Shown here: piece after piece, positions 6,570-15,389 of the stretch
Position numbering within the stretch: the first letter of the stretch is position 1
How the letters are laid out: each line of letters opens with the position of its first letter
Source: Pseudalkalibacillus sp045920555
GTDB taxonomy: Bacteria; Bacillota; Bacilli; Bacillales; Fictibacillaceae
Direction: 5' to 3'
Assembly: GCF_045920555.1 (NCBI RefSeq)
Contig: NZ_CP174509.1
Span: 5,518,001 to 5,582,000, forward strand
DNA: 64,000 nucleotides
The notes under the pieces: model-generated
The model's database searches: none
Told to the model about the DNA's origin: nothing
The model's input: the letters and a program-made list of their open reading frames with translations, nothing else
Translations under genes and position numbers: made by a program

Positions 6570-8990
6570 TTACCCTACTTCCTCTACATGTTCAGGTGGT
6601 CTTGTATCGAAAGCGTTAAACAAATCATCGAATAAGTAGTCAAATTTGATAACGGCCGTCCTTCCGTAAATGTCTTGGAACAAACATTCTCCTTGTTCCG
6701 GTCTTAAGTTTTCGACTGTTTGAATGTTATCTTCTGATTTCGATAATCCCATGAACTCCAGGACCTTTCGGACTTCCTTTTCATTGTTGTTTTGGAATAC
6801 GTAACGGATCCCGATGTTACTTTCAATCGACTCTGGAATGTCATTTACATTGTGAGTGGCCAAGTAGATCCCCGCTTTCATGTAACGACCTTCACGGATC
6901 AATCTGTTTACAATGTCTTGGCCAAGACGGGTTTTTAATAAGAACCACGATTCATCGAAGAAAACCACTTTGAAAATTCGATTGTCGATCTTGATAAATT
7001 CATGTGCGAAACGTCCGATCGCTAACATCATAGCGGTTGAAAGCTTTTCTAAAAGGTTATAGTTTTCGAGTTTCACATTATCAGGCGGGATCCTTAAATT
7101 TTGGACCTGTAACACGTTCAAAGCGTCATCCAGGCTAATTGGTTTGACGGGTTTCCCATTTCCAAAGAGTAATTGAGATAGAGATACTTCAGCAAAAGCT
7201 TTTAAATGGTTCCCAATGTTTCGCGCTTCTTCATCTTTACTTTCTCTCAGGTGATCCACTACATCATTCATACATTCCGCATGTTCAACCGCTTGGTAGA
7301 CCTTGCTAAGTCGTGTGTCTTCTGTTCTGATACCAAGTAAGAATGTGATAATCTCCATTGCTAGTTCTTGAGCGTCTTTTTTAGAAGAGCAAATGTTGTA
7401 AGGATCTAGTCTCCCCCTGTTTTCTTCATCTGAGGTTAACGTAATGATGTTTATCCGGTCCTTTAATTCAGGCAAATCTTTATCCCAATTGCTTCTCTCT
7501 CCCTTCGGATCGACGACCAACGCTTTTCCACCTGATAATACACTTAGATATGTGATCAAGTTAGCATTGAATGACTTCCCGCCCCCTGGAGGACCTATGA
7601 ATATAGCGGAAGGGCTTCTAGTTTTAGATCCTGCAACGTTTTGTGTAGCAATGGCGGGATTTATATAAACTGGACGATCCAACATACCATGTGTACCAAT
7701 GAAAAAGCCTTCTCCGTCTCCTATGTGTTTCGTTGCTCCAAACATGCCAGCTGCTAGTGTCGTAGGTTCAAAGTATTGGAGATAATCGCTTACAAGGTTC
7801 CTTTTTCCGCACGGTAGAAACTCATTGAATAGTTGAAGTTGATCGCCGGCAGGTTGAAGTAATTCTATATTCATGCCTCTATATTCAGCTGCTACCGTTT
7901 GGACTCTTTCTTGCAATGTATCTTCATCTTTCGCGTAAACACATATTAGAATCGATGTTTGTAAAATAGGGTGCTTTTCGTTATTCAATGACCGCTCCAG
8001 GTCTTCGGCCAGGTCCGAACTTTCTAATACTTCCATAGAAATTTGTTCACCATTCAATGAAGCATGATCTTCCTGGTCTCGTAATAGATTTTTTCTGAAA
8101 TTTAGCTTCTTTTTCGCGGTGTAATTATCGATAAATTCCGTTCTAATGGACATCTCAACCGGAAAATCAAGGTTTTGAATCGCATAAACCCACTCGAAAC
8201 CTTGTGAATAGATCTCTCTAGGAAAATGGGAAACTGTCATGAAAGAAAGGTGTGTATTATCATCCATTTGATTGATTTTCAGCTTTCTTGGATCCGTGTT
8301 ATCGATAAGTCCCTCTGTAAGCTTCATAACGTCTCGTTTGAAAGGTTTTCTTTCTCCCTGTTCTAGTTCGTAAGATGGTTCCAAACCTTGATAAATAGCC
8401 GGTTCTTCCATACCTCGATAGAAATTTCGTTTGATTAACCATTGCATCTCGTCACTGGTTAAAGGTTCAACATTGTACCAATTCTTTATGTGATTTAAAT
8501 AAGTGCGGGATCCTTTGTAAATACTAGAAAGCGTGATTTCAGGTATGCCAGGATCCTTTGAAAAATAACCTAGTACATACTGAACCACATTCTTAAAGGA
8601 GAATGATCGAAGAAGGTTTACACCTTCCGATGGCAATTTCACTCCGATGTAAAACTCATAATCCGCTGATTCTTCACCGATTAGATCCTTGATAACGTCT
8701 TTACTTTGATCGATATGCCGTGCTGCTACGTCTTTAAGCGGTCCTGATAGTCTAGCCTTTGATTTATCGTGTATATCGTCTATATTCTTAAACCTGGGTA
8801 AAACTAAATAGTGAACATCTACATTTAAGGAAGTGAACATCGCTTGTAACCGTCTGAATGACCGGCCTTTTTCTTCATCGGACAGGTAATCGTACACATA
8901 ACTTTGCAGCTTATAAAAGGCCCACACTTCCTTGTTTTCTCCAAACAAAACGTTATTTTCCCAATAGCTTACTGGAAACTGTATTTTCAT
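6570..8990 (-). CDS. VirB4-like conjugation ATPase, 806 aa
   Basis: The motor ATPase of the transfer channel (VirB4/TcpF/ConE family), peripheral on the cytoplasmic face. The N-terminal half (about residues 1-400) is the membrane- and partner-binding region. The C-terminal RecA-like ATPase contains Walker A GPPGGGKSF at about residue 470, a conserved DPKGE strand, and Walker B KVVFFDESWF at about 675, followed by IYLATHNVNDI. The ATG at 8990 has AGGAGG seven bases upstream and overlaps the end of the TcpE-like gene by 38 bases. At 806 residues it has normal family length and no internal damage, which argues the module is functional. Confidence 0.92.
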   Translation of the reverse strand: MKIQFPVSYWENNVLFGENKEVWAFYKLQSYVYDYLSDEEKGRSFRRLQAMFTSLNVDVHYLVLPRFKNIDDIHDKSKARLSGPLKDVAARHIDQSKDVIKDLIGEESADYEFYIGVKLPSEGVNLLRSFSFKNVVQYVLGYFSKDPGIPEITLSSIYKGSRTYLNHIKNWYNVEPLTSDEMQWLIKRNFYRGMEEPAIYQGLEPSYELEQGERKPFKRDVMKLTEGLIDNTDPRKLKINQMDDNTHLSFMTVSHFPREIYSQGFEWVYAIQNLDFPVEMSIRTEFIDNYTAKKKLNFRKNLLRDQEDHASLNGEQISMEVLESSDLAEDLERSLNNEKHPILQTSILICVYAKDEDTLQERVQTVAAEYRGMNIELLQPAGDQLQLFNEFLPCGKRNLVSDYLQYFEPTTLAAGMFGATKHIGDGEGFFIGTHGMLDRPVYINPAIATQNVAGSKTRSPSAIFIGPPGGGKSFNANLITYLSVLSGGKALVVDPKGERSNWDKDLPELKDRINIITLTSDEENRGRLDPYNICSSKKDAQELAMEIITFLLGIRTEDTRLSKVYQAVEHAECMNDVVDHLRESKDEEARNIGNHLKAFAEVSLSQLLFGNGKPVKPISLDDALNVLQVQNLRIPPDNVKLENYNLLEKLSTAMMLAIGRFAHEFIKIDNRIFKVVFFDESWFLLKTRLGQDIVNRLIREGRYMKAGIYLATHNVNDIPESIESNIGIRYVFQNNNEKEVRKVLEFMGLSKSEDNIQTVENLRPEQGECLFQDIYGRTAVIKFDYLFDDLFNAFDTRPPEHVEEVG

Positions 8991-9381
8991 CCTTAAACCT
9001 CCTGTATTTCATCTTCGCTTTGTATTTCATAGGCTTTTTACAGACTGTAAAGGAGTTGTATCTGTTTAATAGGTCCGGTTCCAGGTAAAGATGTCTGAAA
9101 CGCGACCATGCATATTTGAGCGGGGGTTTTCCGTCGGCTTTGAACCGTGAGAAAAACCAAGCTGATACGAAAGGAACTAGTAAGTACCAAAACATCCATT
9201 TATCATTTATTGAAGAAAGAAAAGGGAATCTTGAAAGGATGAAGATTCCCACGAGTGTTACACCGGCAATGATTAACTGGTTATATGTGACTGGAAAAGG
9301 CAGCTTTTTATCTTGGATGGAGTAAAGCTTTTTTTCGAACATCCAAATGCTTCTGTAGTTCCTACACAATTTAGGCTTCAT
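8953..9381 (-). CDS. TcpE-like conjugation membrane protein, 142 aa
   Basis: Matches the TcpE family (VirB3-like), small inner-membrane proteins that accompany VirB4 in Gram-positive conjugation systems. The characteristic N-terminal block reads YRSIWMFEKKLYSIQDKKLP followed by FPVTYNQL. Two adjacent hydrophobic helices follow (about residues 35-75), then a basic cytoplasmic tail containing the family's KPPLKY-like motif near residue 86. It is encoded immediately before virB4 with an overlapping stop, as is usual for virB3-virB4 pairs. The start at 9381 is the first in frame. Confidence 0.78.
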   Translation of the reverse strand: MKPKLCRNYRSIWMFEKKLYSIQDKKLPFPVTYNQLIIAGVTLVGIFILSRFPFLSSINDKWMFWYLLVPFVSAWFFSRFKADGKPPLKYAWSRFRHLYLEPDLLNRYNSFTVCKKPMKYKAKMKYRRFKDENTVSSKLLGK

Positions 9382-9387
9382 CCTCTT

Positions 9388-9612
9388 TTAACCTCCGAAA
9401 ACCGCTTTGGTTACATTTGTCCCGACCTTTACTAGTAGTTCTGGGTTGAAGACAAGCGCACCGATGAGCGATCCAACGATGAAAAATCCAATCAATGCCG
9501 CGAATGATTTCTTTATGATCAAGAAAGATGCGAATATTACTACCAAGGCTAGAAACACCGGTTGAAATTGTGCTGCTATTAAGTCGAAAAAATTTTGGCC
9601 TGCATCTAACAT
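9388..9612 (-). CDS. TcpD-like small membrane protein, 74 aa
   Basis: A short protein with two membrane helices (about residues 15-32 and 36-55) and a conserved-looking VFNPELLVKVG segment. This fits the TcpD family of conjugation membrane proteins. AGGAGG lies upstream of the ATG at 9612. It precedes the TcpE-like gene by six bases, the same order as in tcp loci. The hydrophobic two-helix layout also resembles VirB2-type pilins, so an alternative role as a pilin-like subunit is possible. Confidence 0.68.
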   Translation of the reverse strand: MLDAGQNFFDLIAAQFQPVFLALVVIFASFLIIKKSFAALIGFFIVGSLIGALVFNPELLVKVGTNVTKAVFGG

Positions 9613-9634
9613 ATAAATTCCTCCTATTATTTGG

Positions 9635-10471
9635 TCATTTAATAATTTTTTCTGCTAAATGGTATCTCTGGTTCTCGTCTTTGGAATCTTTCGCTTTGAA
9701 AATTTGGCCATATGGATCTTTTCTTATTTGTTCATACGTCGTGTACAAAACGCCCGCTATATGGCTTGTATCACATCCTTTCGAATGTCTTATAAGGCCT
9801 TCTATTTCGTTTTGCTTATTTGAAATGAAGAGGATCCTCGGTGTGTTAACTTCTAAAGCGATGTGCTTTTGGTATCCTTGTATTTTGCAATATTTGTTAT
9901 ATCGTTGAAGTTTGTTTCGCGTCACCTCGATCATTTGTTTACTTCTTTCAAGTTCAAGCATGAAAGAGAAAGGTTTGCTTGCTTTCGGGTGATCCAGGAG
10001 AACAACCCCGTCTGGTCGAATAACCTCTGATCCGTTGTCGTTTCCGTATTTGAAAAATCCTCTCCTTTCATTCAACCAATCAACTAGTTCAAACTCTTCT
10101 TGCTTATTTTGAAAAGACGCTTTTACCATGGCCATTTCCAAGCTGTGATGAATGGTTAAAGGTGTTCGCTCGGTCCAACGTTGATCAAAATCCACCCAAC
10201 CAAGTATTTGTCGTACTTCCGAAATCCCCTTTTTGTCTAAAGTAAAGGCTTTTTTAGAAGTTCCCTGGTGCCCCATCGTAAGGATCGGCAATCGGTAAGA
10301 CCTAATATATCCCTCCTCTTCAAGTCTTTTCGTTCGCTCGTAAATCAAAGGAAGAGAACTACTTGAGTAAATCACTTCTTTCAGGTACTCAATGTCTAAG
10401 AACGTCATATGGTACAGGTCTACAAAGAAGTTGTAGTCTCTTTGTGTTAGCAGCAAATTTTTCTTCGTCAT
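9635..10471 (-). CDS. Replication-relaxation (Replic_Relax) family protein, 278 aa
   Basis: Fits the Replic_Relax family found on plasmids and integrative elements of Bacillota and linked to plasmid replication or relaxation. The N-terminal about 90 residues are winged-helix-like (LTQRDYNFFVDLYHMTFLD, then YERTKRLEEEGYIRSYRL). A middle block has HHSLEMAMVKA. The nuclease-like C-terminal half has IRPDGVVLL and FMLELERSKQMIEVTRNKLQ, i.e. a PDG...E.E pattern reminiscent of restriction-endonuclease folds. It follows the coupling-protein gene by 17 bases. No classical relaxase is seen in the window, so this is the best candidate for the DNA-processing protein of the module. That role is inferred. 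Confidence 0.72.
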   Translation of the reverse strand: MTKKNLLLTQRDYNFFVDLYHMTFLDIEYLKEVIYSSSSLPLIYERTKRLEEEGYIRSYRLPILTMGHQGTSKKAFTLDKKGISEVRQILGWVDFDQRWTERTPLTIHHSLEMAMVKASFQNKQEEFELVDWLNERRGFFKYGNDNGSEVIRPDGVVLLDHPKASKPFSFMLELERSKQMIEVTRNKLQRYNKYCKIQGYQKHIALEVNTPRILFISNKQNEIEGLIRHSKGCDTSHIAGVLYTTYEQIRKDPYGQIFKAKDSKDENQRYHLAEKIIK

Positions 10472-10488
10472 TAAAAAAAAACACCATC

Positions 10489-13104
10489 CTAGAAAAAATC
10501 ATCATCATTGTTTTGATCTACAGGATCCGATCTCTTTTGATTATTAGGGAAAGCTAATACTTTGCCTCTCTGTGGTTCGGGTTCGATTGCAGGTTCGATT
10601 TCTACTTTTGGTTCGGGTTTAAGATCCTCTCTCTGATCACATTCAAAGAACATTTCATCTACTTCTTCTAAGTCAACACCTAAGTATTTAGCTATCTGGT
10701 CATCAACTTTGGAATAATGTAATCCGTCTCTTTCTTGCAGCTCCCTAGCCTTTTCACGGGACCAATCAAAACCGGCTATCATCTCCTTTTCGTTTTGGTA
10801 ATCCGCTGTTTCTCCATCTGGTTTGTAAACGTATGGTGGATCTGTAACGACAGTACAGGTTGTGATCTTATGCTGGTTGTTCTTGCCTTTGTACTTAGAA
10901 AAAACAGCAGCGGTTAAACTCGGTAAATCTTGAAGATATTCTGCTGAGAATTTTCCATTGGTCATTGCTTCAATTTGTGCTGCGGATTCATCCCCCTGGG
11001 TTCCTGATATGATCGTTCCCATGTTTCCACCGATGGCCTTTCTTAACCAGGGTTGAAACTGTCCCATGTACTGAGTCATCAAGCCAAGGCCAAGGCTGTA
11101 TTTTCGGTCAAATGCAATGATTGTTTCCATGATCGGGATCTGTACCAGGTGCGCTTCATCGACAAACAACATATGAAACTTGGAACCAGTTACCCTTTTA
11201 GTGGCCTGTTGGTGATATTGTGTCATTAAATGGCCCATGATTAAGGTTGTTTCAATCCTGCTAAGACCTTTTATATCAACTAAAACGATGTGTCCTTCAT
11301 CCATCCATCGCTTTAAATCGAAGCTGAATTTTGATTGGCCAAAAATACGGCGCATATATTCGCTCGATATAAAAGGACTGGTTCGGGTATATACCGTATC
11401 CGCTACGTTTCGAAGTTCTTTTTCGTTTACTTTCTCCCAAAAGTCAGTTAATACAGGATCCGAAACACTTTTTAGAACTTCTTTTCTAAAGAAACCGTCG
11501 GTCGTCATCCTGTTGACTCCCAAAATGTTATGGCTCCTCTTATCTTTTAAAAGGGATAACACCACATGATCGAGGTATTTTTGCATCCTGGGAGCTCCGG
11601 TGTTATCGAATGCTGTATCCAGTAAATCCATGATGTTGTTTTTTACTGCATTGCTATCCTCGCCCGCTCCCTGGTGTAGAAGGTTTAAAGAGACCGGAAA
11701 ATCACTTTCTTTCATAGAAATGTAGTGAACTTTTTCCCATGGTACGGCCTTTCCTTCTGTCTCAGCCTTTAAGAGTCGATTTAATGCGGTTAATGCTGTT
11801 TCTTGTGCGGGATCAAATAGCGTGAAACCTGGTGCTTTATTCGGATTTTCGATCCAGGCATCGATCATGGATTGGATGGCCGTAAGGGCTAAAGCTGATT
11901 TCCCAGCACCCGTTTTCCCTGTAAGGGCAAAATGCTGTTTAAAGATTTCATCCGGTATTTTCACTTCTCGATCTTTAACGAAAGGGTGTTTCATCTTTCC
12001 GATCGTGATACCGTGCGAAAACTCGTTCTTATTAAGGTTCCGCTCTCCTTTCTCCAGGTGCGGGATATCCTCAGCTGCATCATGTCTCATGTCTGGTAAA
12101 TGAACCATTTGTTCAAGTTCTTGACCGGTCCAATCCATTACATGTTTCATAGGGTACGGACATTTTTTAATTGGCTTGCTATGCTTTCGAAGGATTAACC
12201 GGTTTTCACCGTTCATCATGGTTCCGATACTATTTGCAATCGAATACAAGGTAGCTTTGCTACTTCCTAAAATTGATACTGATACATGAAAGGATTCATC
12301 CCGACCCGATAAACGGGTACTGATTGCCTTGAATCTTTCCTTTTCGTAAGAATCCATATCAGATATCTTGCTATAATCTTTCCTCATAGCCTTTTCAGCT
12401 TTTCTTAATTTCCTACGTATTTTGTAATTGCTACCTGGAGAAAAGGTTACATCGATCCAGGTATCTTTCTCCATGAACGAAACCATGTTCCCGATCCCGT
12501 CAATCCCTTCAAAAGGTATTAACGGCAGCCTCTTATCAAGGCCCTTTGTCGAAAACGTCATCCTTCCCCCGCTTCCCTCGGATCCACTTAGTGGAATTCC
12601 TTCAACCTTGTGAAATTCCGCTTCTGGGTACGCATTTTCAAGCGTTTTGATAATTCCGGTCTGACGATCTCCGGGACAACCGATGTAAAAACTTATTTCT
12701 TCGTTTTCGTCCTTGTGGATCAACCATTGAAACCATTCGCGGCCTTTTAGGAAGCGGATGTAAAACGGCCTCCTGTATCCTATAAATTGTTCAATCATTT
12801 CTCGTATGCGGGTAGGATTGTTTCTTTGTTCGATGTGCGGAATCATTCGAAAGTATTTGTACTGTGTTTTCTCCTTCTTTCGTGTTGTATAATGCCTCGT
12901 TATGGCTCCCCCTAGCAAACAAGTTCCACCTATAGCAAGTGCACCTATACCTTTTTGGATGTAGGGATACAGATTTGTTACTACCTCAGGGTTATTTGAT
13001 AAGTAAAAATACCCTACTACTGATCCCCATAATGGAGAAGACTTTAGGAAGACTTTAGTTAGTTTTTTGAGTTCTTCTTCCTTACCTTTCGTCACCATTA
13101 CCAA
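10489..13104 (-). CDS. Conjugation coupling ATPase (VirD4/TraG/DUF87-like), 871 aa
   Basis: The probable type IV coupling protein that brings DNA to the secretion channel. Two hydrophobic segments near residues 25-62 anchor it. An N-terminal domain of about 330 residues precedes the ATPase, whose Walker A is ALTGKTGAGKSALAL at about residue 390. Walker B is MLFVDEAHLV at about 645, followed by a sensor region GLGLMTQYMGQF. The tail (about 815-871) is acidic and proline-rich (EPKVEIEPAIEPEPQ). The TTG at 13104 is nine bases after AAAGGAGG; an ATG two codons on is too far from it. It is the first gene of the eight-gene transfer operon, so promoter and control lie in 13105-13520. Confidence 0.82.
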   Translation of the reverse strand: MVMVTKGKEEELKKLTKVFLKSSPLWGSVVGYFYLSNNPEVVTNLYPYIQKGIGALAIGGTCLLGGAITRHYTTRKKEKTQYKYFRMIPHIEQRNNPTRIREMIEQFIGYRRPFYIRFLKGREWFQWLIHKDENEEISFYIGCPGDRQTGIIKTLENAYPEAEFHKVEGIPLSGSEGSGGRMTFSTKGLDKRLPLIPFEGIDGIGNMVSFMEKDTWIDVTFSPGSNYKIRRKLRKAEKAMRKDYSKISDMDSYEKERFKAISTRLSGRDESFHVSVSILGSSKATLYSIANSIGTMMNGENRLILRKHSKPIKKCPYPMKHVMDWTGQELEQMVHLPDMRHDAAEDIPHLEKGERNLNKNEFSHGITIGKMKHPFVKDREVKIPDEIFKQHFALTGKTGAGKSALALTAIQSMIDAWIENPNKAPGFTLFDPAQETALTALNRLLKAETEGKAVPWEKVHYISMKESDFPVSLNLLHQGAGEDSNAVKNNIMDLLDTAFDNTGAPRMQKYLDHVVLSLLKDKRSHNILGVNRMTTDGFFRKEVLKSVSDPVLTDFWEKVNEKELRNVADTVYTRTSPFISSEYMRRIFGQSKFSFDLKRWMDEGHIVLVDIKGLSRIETTLIMGHLMTQYHQQATKRVTGSKFHMLFVDEAHLVQIPIMETIIAFDRKYSLGLGLMTQYMGQFQPWLRKAIGGNMGTIISGTQGDESAAQIEAMTNGKFSAEYLQDLPSLTAAVFSKYKGKNNQHKITTCTVVTDPPYVYKPDGETADYQNEKEMIAGFDWSREKARELQERDGLHYSKVDDQIAKYLGVDLEEVDEMFFECDQREDLKPEPKVEIEPAIEPEPQRGKVLAFPNNQKRSDPVDQNNDDDFF

Positions 13105-13179
13105 GGAAAATCGCCTCCTTTCGGTGCATCATTCGGATGCTATAAATTAAATAGGGATAGATCTGGTAAGGGTCGCTGT

Positions 13180-13233
13180 AATTTAGCCGTTTTTTATAAG
13201 GATCCATAAACCCTTAATATAAAAGGCTAAATT
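13180..13233. promoter_or_regulatory. Long imperfect palindrome upstream of the conjugation operon
   Basis: AATTTAGCC (13180-13188) and GGCTAAATT (13225-13233) are perfect inverted arms. The DNA between them is also largely self-complementary (TTTTTTATAAGG against CCTTAATATAAAA). It lies 76 bases upstream of the coupling-protein start. It could be an operator, a leader hairpin of the transfer transcript, or an oriT-type structure. There is no T-run typical of a terminator on the minus strand. Confidence 0.5.
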
Positions 13234-13476
13234 TACTTTAACAGGACCATATGTTGCCCCGTATGTAGAAATTCAGGTAAAAAAAATAACCCGATCAACT
13301 AAACAATATGTGATTCAATATGTACCCTGATCAAATTAAGGGTAAAAAGGAAATGCAACCAAATCATGGTATAAATTTAAATTTTCTTAATATTTAAAAC
13401 AGAATTCTAGGGAATTTATAATCAGGATCCAGGGGACAGGAATTTTTAATGTGCGTTTTGTACAGTCTACAGAAGT

Positions 13477-13520
13477 AACGTTAATTAAACGTTACTTAAA
13501 CGTTAAGCAAACGTTAATTT
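13477..13520 (+). repeat. Four tandem 11-bp iteron-like repeats
   Basis: Four head-to-tail units, AACGTTAATTA, AACGTTACTTA, AACGTTAAGCA and AACGTTAATTT, occupy 13477-13487, 13488-13498, 13499-13509 and 13510-13520 without gaps. The AACGTTA core is invariant. Units 1 and 2 also form a palindrome, GTAACGTT-AATTA-AACGTTAC. One repeat per helical turn places binding sites on one DNA face, as for plasmid iterons or cooperative regulators. It sits 373 bases upstream of the conjugation operon and 80 bases before a resolvase remnant. Confidence 0.8.
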
Positions 13521-13599
13521 AAGGGCCTGAAATTTACATCGAATGGAGAATAAAAAAAGCCATGGAATTTGAAGCAGGATCCGATGGCCACAACAATTT

Positions 13600-13716
13600 A
13601 CAAATGCTTCTCTCAATATTTTAGGTTCATTTGCACAGTTCGAACGAGATTTGATCGTAGAACGTACCGCAGAAGGCAGAGAATTAGCCAAGCAACCCAG
13701 CCCTGAGGAAAAATGA
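13600..13716 (+). pseudogene. Serine recombinase (resolvase/invertase) C-terminal-catalytic fragment
   Basis: The frame reads TNASLNILGSFAQFERDLIV then ERTAEGRELAKQPSPEEK and stops at 13714-13716. NILGSxAQFERxLIxERT is the conserved end of the catalytic domain and E-helix of Tn3-type resolvases and Hin-like invertases. The N-terminal catalytic part and the DNA-binding helix-turn-helix are both missing. It is therefore a relic of a mobile element or of the resolution system of a former plasmid or ICE. Confidence 0.8.
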
Positions 13717-13880
13717 TTACTTATTGGTCAGTCACATTACTACTCGTAGATTTTGTTGCCGTAACCCATGAATCACAAATCGGACAAGGCAAATCATACT
13801 TTCGTTGTTTCGATTGTCGAAAAAACAAAGCGGACTATAGTCATTCTCCACCCGAAGTATGTCCTTTTATAATTGAGTAA
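13713..13880 (+). CDS. Possible 55-aa Cys-rich mini-protein
   Basis: An ATG at 13713 overlaps the stop of the resolvase fragment and opens a 55-codon frame. A hydrophobic start (MITYWSVTLLLVDFVAV) is followed by YFRCFDCRKNKADYS and a further Cys (PPEVC), giving a CxxC-x15-C pattern like a partial zinc ribbon. No clear ribosome binding site is visible apart from GAGGAA about seven bases upstream. It may be a relic of a larger zinc-ribbon protein rather than a living gene. Confidence 0.3.
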   Translation: MITYWSVTLLLVDFVAVTHESQIGQGKSYFRCFDCRKNKADYSHSPPEVCPFIIE

Positions 13881-14082
13881 TTTTGCCTCATATACTCGTA
13901 TACTTAATAAAGATGACAAATCTGCACCGTTTGTCACAGGCAATAAAAAGAGAATTTCTTGAAGGGTAGTCTTCATTAAAACATATGAATTTCTATAAAA
14001 ACTATCTAAAGTGATATTATCCCTCTAAGTGGGATATCGGCAACATTTTGATGTAAATCCTACGCTAAGAAACCCAAATATA

Positions 14083-14130
14083 AAAAGCCTAACTCCTCAA
14101 TACAATGTTATAAACGAGAATTAGGCTTTT
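14083..14130. terminator. Bidirectional-type terminator hairpin
   Basis: AAAAGCCTAACTC (14083-14095) pairs with GAGAATTAGGCTTTT (14116-14130), a ten-pair perfect outer stem flanked by A and T runs, so it can act on both strands. It lies at the end of the 13.7-14.1 kb remnant region. The nearest minus-strand gene ends at 14364, so it could serve the reductase transcript. Between 13881 and 14360 I see no other supported feature besides a 20-codon plus-strand frame at about 14193. Confidence 0.6.
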
Positions 14131-14363
14131 ATTACTTCACAATCGCTCCCGATTCTAATGATCAAACTGTTATACTCAAAATAAGAGGAAAGGATGAAGC
14201 TGGATAAAAAAACGTTGGGTGGCAGCCCTTCTTCGGATGAACGTTTTAAAAATTAGTTATTTATATTTTATAAGCAAGAGGCCCCCCCGATTCTTGAATA
14301 CAACATTTTTTAACCCATTTTTAGCGGAAAGGTCACATAGTCGCATTAAGAAAACCTCAAAAC

Positions 14364-14939
14364 TTAATATTTGGCGTAGTGCAGTCCTAGATTATAAGCT
14401 TGAGTCAACCACTCTTTCATATATCCGGGCTGTACATTTATGGTTTCATATAAAAGTTCGAATTGCGAATTTTGGATTCCGCAATAATTCGCCAAACCAA
14501 CATTGAAATATCTTGACATCATCTTATCGTACTGCCTCTTCTCAAAACGCTCAATTGGTGCACCGGCTAGGCTTAGCCATAACACTTTTTCATGCTTAAG
14601 CTTTCCTGGTCCGTAAGCAAACCCATAGTTCCAAACGCGATCTATATACCCTTTTAGTAGGGCGGGCATGCTCCACCACCAGAGTGGAAAAATAAAAGCT
14701 AGGGCATCATGTCTTTTCATGCGTTCTATTTCGGTTTCAACCTCTGAAGAGTATTGTTGAACCTCGTTTGACCAATCAGGTTCATCCTCTTCCCAAAGTA
14801 CGGGATTGAAACCGCTACGATATAGATCTAATACCTCTGTTTCGTGACCAGCTTTTTTAAGGCCTTCGACGAAATGACCAGCAACTTTAAAAGTCAAAGA
14901 GTTCTCTCTAGGATGAGTAACAACTGTCAGTACCTTCAC
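14364..14939 (-). CDS. NAD(P)H quinone oxidoreductase, flavodoxin-like fold, 191 aa
   Basis: Belongs to the MdaB/KefF/NQO-like FMN reductases, which reduce quinones by two electrons using NAD(P)H in the cytosol. The N-terminal strand and loop MKVLTVVTHPRENSLTFKVA bind flavin. FIFPLWWWSMPALLKGYIDR (about residues 88-107) is the family's FPLWW...P motif, and WNYGFAYGPGKL continues the active-site loop. Length is typical. It lies downstream of the ArsR-type regulator gene on the same strand, with a palindrome in the 115-base gap, suggesting induction by an electrophile or redox stress that the regulator senses. Confidence 0.88.
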   Translation of the reverse strand: MKVLTVVTHPRENSLTFKVAGHFVEGLKKAGHETEVLDLYRSGFNPVLWEEDEPDWSNEVQQYSSEVETEIERMKRHDALAFIFPLWWWSMPALLKGYIDRVWNYGFAYGPGKLKHEKVLWLSLAGAPIERFEKRQYDKMMSRYFNVGLANYCGIQNSQFELLYETINVQPGYMKEWLTQAYNLGLHYAKY

Positions 14940-15012
14940 TATGATCCCTTCTTTCCTTTAGTTTTTTTCCAGAATAAATCGTTAGTATTTAGACTGACCC
15001 AAAAACATATTT

Positions 15013-15036
15013 ATATATCGGGAAATATCGATATAT
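15013..15036. promoter_or_regulatory. Candidate ArsR operator before the reductase gene
   Basis: ATATATCG (15013-15020) and CGATATAT (15029-15036) form a perfect inverted repeat around GGAAATAT, between the regulator and reductase genes. The same ATATCGGGAA decamer recurs, inverted, just upstream of the regulator gene at 15390-15399, which supports a common binding site. Confidence 0.55.
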
Positions 15037-15054
15037 ATGGATAAGAAAAACCAA

Positions 15055-15369
15055 TTAAAGTTTTTCTTTTAAGTATACGGATACATCTTGAATCGTTTTT
15101 TCATTTCTTCGGTAGTAAGTCCATTTTCCGTGTCGTTCAGATTTCAACAAGCCAGCCTTCTGCATCATAGCTAGATATTGAGATGTCGTTGATTGTGACA
15201 ATTGTGCTTTCTTTTGAATAACACCTACGCATACGCCACCTTTTTCATCAATATTTTTTGGATCTTTGCCCGGGGGATTGTCAAAGTGTTTTTTTGGTTC
15301 TTTCAACCATCTCAATATTTCTATGCGTGTTTCATTTGATAGGGATTTAAAAATATCGATATACTTCAT
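15055..15369 (-). CDS. ArsR-family transcriptional regulator, 104 aa
   Basis: A small winged-helix repressor. The N-terminal helix KSLSNETRIEILRWL is typical of ArsR proteins, the recognition region is AQLSQSTTSQYLAMMQKAG, and the wing is GLLKSERHGKWTYYRRN. An inserted segment (about residues 28-48) includes a single cysteine in GGVCVGVIQKK just before the DNA-binding helices, where redox-type ArsR members carry a sensing cysteine. It lacks the classic metal-site CxC motif. It probably represses itself and the downstream quinone reductase through the ATATCGGGAA sites on both sides of the gene. Confidence 0.87.
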   Translation of the reverse strand: MKYIDIFKSLSNETRIEILRWLKEPKKHFDNPPGKDPKNIDEKGGVCVGVIQKKAQLSQSTTSQYLAMMQKAGLLKSERHGKWTYYRRNEKTIQDVSVYLKEKL

Positions 15370-15389
15370 ACTTTTAAACTAATCGACTT

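Noticed and set aside
13477..13520. Tandem 11-mers considered as CRISPR
   Set aside because: Units are gapless without spacers, and no cas gene is in the window.
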